Source: Stigmatella aurantiaca (GTDB lineage: Bacteria > Myxococcota > Myxococcia > Myxococcales > Myxococcaceae). From it: a stretch of 64,000 nucleotides of DNA. Position numbers and translations under genes: made by a program. The notes under the pieces are model-generated. The model did not search any database. It worked only from the letters and a program-made list of their open reading frames with translations, and was not told where the DNA came from. This document shows, one piece after another, positions 62,738-64,000 of the stretch. Positions within the stretch are counted from its first letter, which is position 1; each line of letters begins with the position of its first letter. The stretch lies in NCBI RefSeq assembly GCF_900109545.1, contig NZ_FOAP01000003.1:310001-374000 (forward strand), read 5' to 3'.

Positions 62738-64000
62738 ATGTCCGCTGAGACTGTCGACGTAATCATCGTGGGGTGTGGCCCCGTGGGCGCCATCACCGCC
62801 AACTACCTGGGACAGGATGGAGTACGGACGCTCATCATCGACCGGGAGCTCTACGCCCACACACAGCCCCGGGCCTTCTCGTGTGACGACGAGACGCAGC
62901 GCAACTTCCAGTCCGCGGGCATGGTGGACGAGCTGGCGGTGAGCCTCTACCACTGCCCCCGGATGGACTACATCGACGGGCAGCGCAACGTGCTCGCCTC
63001 GGCGGTGTTCAAGGGGCTGGACTTCGGACATGGCCACACGGCGCTGGCCTTCTTCAGCCAGCCGCAGCTCGAGGGGGTGCTGCGCCAGGGCCTGCGCCGC
63101 TTTCCGCACGTGGAGCTGCGGATGGGGCACGAGGTGGAGTCCTTCACCCAGGATGCCGGCGGCGTCACCGTGCACATGACCGAGCGGCTCACGGGGCGCA
63201 AGCGCACCGTGCGCGCCCAGTACCTGCTGGGCTGCGATGGCTCGCACAGCAGCATCCGGGAGATGCTGCAGATTCCCATGAAGGGCACCTCCTACGGCGT
63301 GCCGTGGATCACCATCACCGCCACCACGCCCACCCCGGAGCCCATCTACACGTATTACGTGTGCGACCCCGAGCGGCCCGGCTTCGCCACGCGCGGCGCG
63401 CTGAATGAGATCCGCATGGACCTGCTGCTGCGCGGCAACGAGCGCACGGAGGTGGTGGAGAAGAAGGAAGTCGTCGAGCGCATCATCGGCTCGTTCATGG
63501 ACCCGAGCCTGGTGACCATCGTCCGGGCCGCGGTGTTCACCTTCCACAGCAAGGTGGCGCAGCGCTGGCGCGCCGGCCGCGTGTTTCTCCTGGGCGATGC
63601 GGCCCACCTGATGCCCCCCTTCCTGGGCCAGGGCATGTGCTCGGGCATCCGCGACGCGGTCAACCTCACCTGGAAGCTGGCCCTGGCGGTGAAGGGCACC
63701 GCGGGGGACGAGCTGCTCGATACCTACGAGCGAGAGCGGCGCCCCCACGCGGTGAACATGATCAACGCCACGGTGAAGATGGGGCAGATCTTCCTGTCCC
63801 GCTCGAAGTTCGTGGCGGCCCTGCGCAACAAGGTCATGCAGTGGATCTGGCGCAACCCGAAGACGCGCCCCCTCTTGCGTGACTGGAAGGTGAAGCAGCC
63901 CATCGTGCTCACCCACGGCTTCATGGCGGGCGGCAAGCACAAGAAGGGCCTGTCCGGGGGCACGTACTTCCCCCAGCCCACGGTGGGGCTCGCGGGCGGC
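62738..64000 (+). CDS. FAD-dependent MhpA-type aromatic hydroxylase (partial)
   Basis: The first 421 residues of a flavin monooxygenase cut off by the window end. The FAD-binding motif is VIIVGCGPVGAITANYLG at about 8-25, GCDGSHSSIR is the DG motif at about 166-175, and GDAAHLMPPFLGQGMCSGIRD supplies the second FAD-binding GD motif at about 286. Members such as MhpA hydroxylate phenolic rings with NAD(P)H and O2, and the order of segments matches 3-(3-hydroxyphenyl)propionate hydroxylases. Related enzymes also act in secondary metabolism, so the substrate is uncertain. The ATG at 62738 follows CGGAG. Other aromatic-pathway genes may lie beyond the edge. Confidence 0.87.
   Translation, partial: MSAETVDVIIVGCGPVGAITANYLGQDGVRTLIIDRELYAHTQPRAFSCDDETQRNFQSAGMVDELAVSLYHCPRMDYIDGQRNVLASAVFKGLDFGHGHTALAFFSQPQLEGVLRQGLRRFPHVELRMGHEVESFTQDAGGVTVHMTERLTGRKRTVRAQYLLGCDGSHSSIREMLQIPMKGTSYGVPWITITATTPTPEPIYTYYVCDPERPGFATRGALNEIRMDLLLRGNERTEVVEKKEVVERIIGSFMDPSLVTIVRAAVFTFHSKVAQRWRAGRVFLLGDAAHLMPPFLGQGMCSGIRDAVNLTWKLALAVKGTAGDELLDTYERERRPHAVNMINATVKMGQIFLSRSKFVAALRNKVMQWIWRNPKTRPLLRDWKVKQPIVLTHGFMAGGKHKKGLSGGTYFPQPTVGLAGG

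Overview
The window is typical myxobacterial chromosome, probably of the Cystobacterineae (Stigmatella, Cystobacter, Archangium or Myxococcus type). Base composition is very GC-rich, and almost every reading frame is open on the antisense strand. It carries lineage markers: a DUF2378/TIGR02265 protein, a DUSAM (DUF2379) protein, a MYXO-CTERM sorting signal, TIGR02266-like PilZ proteins, a PEGA-tailed Ser/Thr kinase and many secreted lipoproteins. I see no rRNA, convincing tRNA, insertion sequence, prophage, CRISPR array or PKS/NRPS gene. About 55 protein genes are supported.

Layout. 0-4.8 kb: a minus-strand operon (methylmalonate/malonate semialdehyde dehydrogenase, URC1-type GTP cyclohydrolase II homologue, URC4/DUF1688, uracil phosphoribosyltransferase) that matches the URC uracil-degradation pathway. 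4.9-10.4 kb: DUF2378, DUF3592, GNAT, MYXO-CTERM DUF4091 and secreted proteins. 10.5-12.1 kb: a lower-GC AbiEi/AbiEii type IV toxin-antitoxin pair. 12.1-21.3 kb: a minus-strand run of secreted or lipoprotein enzymes and beta-propellers (M28 peptidase, propeller lipoprotein, propeller-amidohydrolase, sorbosone-dehydrogenase-like lipoprotein, glycerophosphodiesterase). 21.5-28.4 kb: zinc alcohol dehydrogenase, TPR protein, small Cys/His-rich secreted protein, RtcB RNA ligase, PilZ protein, cupin, MBL hydrolase. 28.5-29.4 kb: a lower-GC lipoprotein/DUSAM pair. 29.4-38.2 kb: DUF2183 protein, hybrid histidine kinase, a GH15-glucose dehydrogenase operon, membrane protein, and a GNAT gene coupled to a degenerate zincin-like protein.

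38.4-42.7 kb: DUF4112 protein and an FbpABC-type ABC importer. 43-45.2 kb: GH3 beta-glucosidase. 45.2-46.2 kb: a second lower-GC pair (short lipoprotein overlapping a tandem-repeat cytosolic protein). 46.2-50.3 kb: secreted protein, YcnI/DUF1775 copper-type protein with a small lipoprotein, ferredoxin-like protein, alpha/beta hydrolase, neutral zinc metallopeptidase. 50.6-54.7 kb: DNRLRE/Ig-like secreted protein and an SsuBCA-type ABC importer. 54.7-62.5 kb: PilZ/GNAT-like fusion protein divergent from a Ser/Thr kinase, DUF2807 protein, acyltransferase-like/haem-oxygenase-like fusion, and a small conserved protein. 62.7 kb to the end: an MhpA-type FAD hydroxylase cut by the window edge.

The most interesting points are the four-gene URC operon, two lipoprotein-plus-small-protein pairs that resemble SitA/SitI-type polymorphic toxin/immunity cassettes (one apparently decayed), a zincin-like protein whose HExxH motif has become HEFNN, two sensor-like fusion proteins near 55-62 kb with dyad-containing promoters, a 14-bp perfect hairpin abutting a ribosome binding site, and several likely non-canonical start codons (CTG, ATT).
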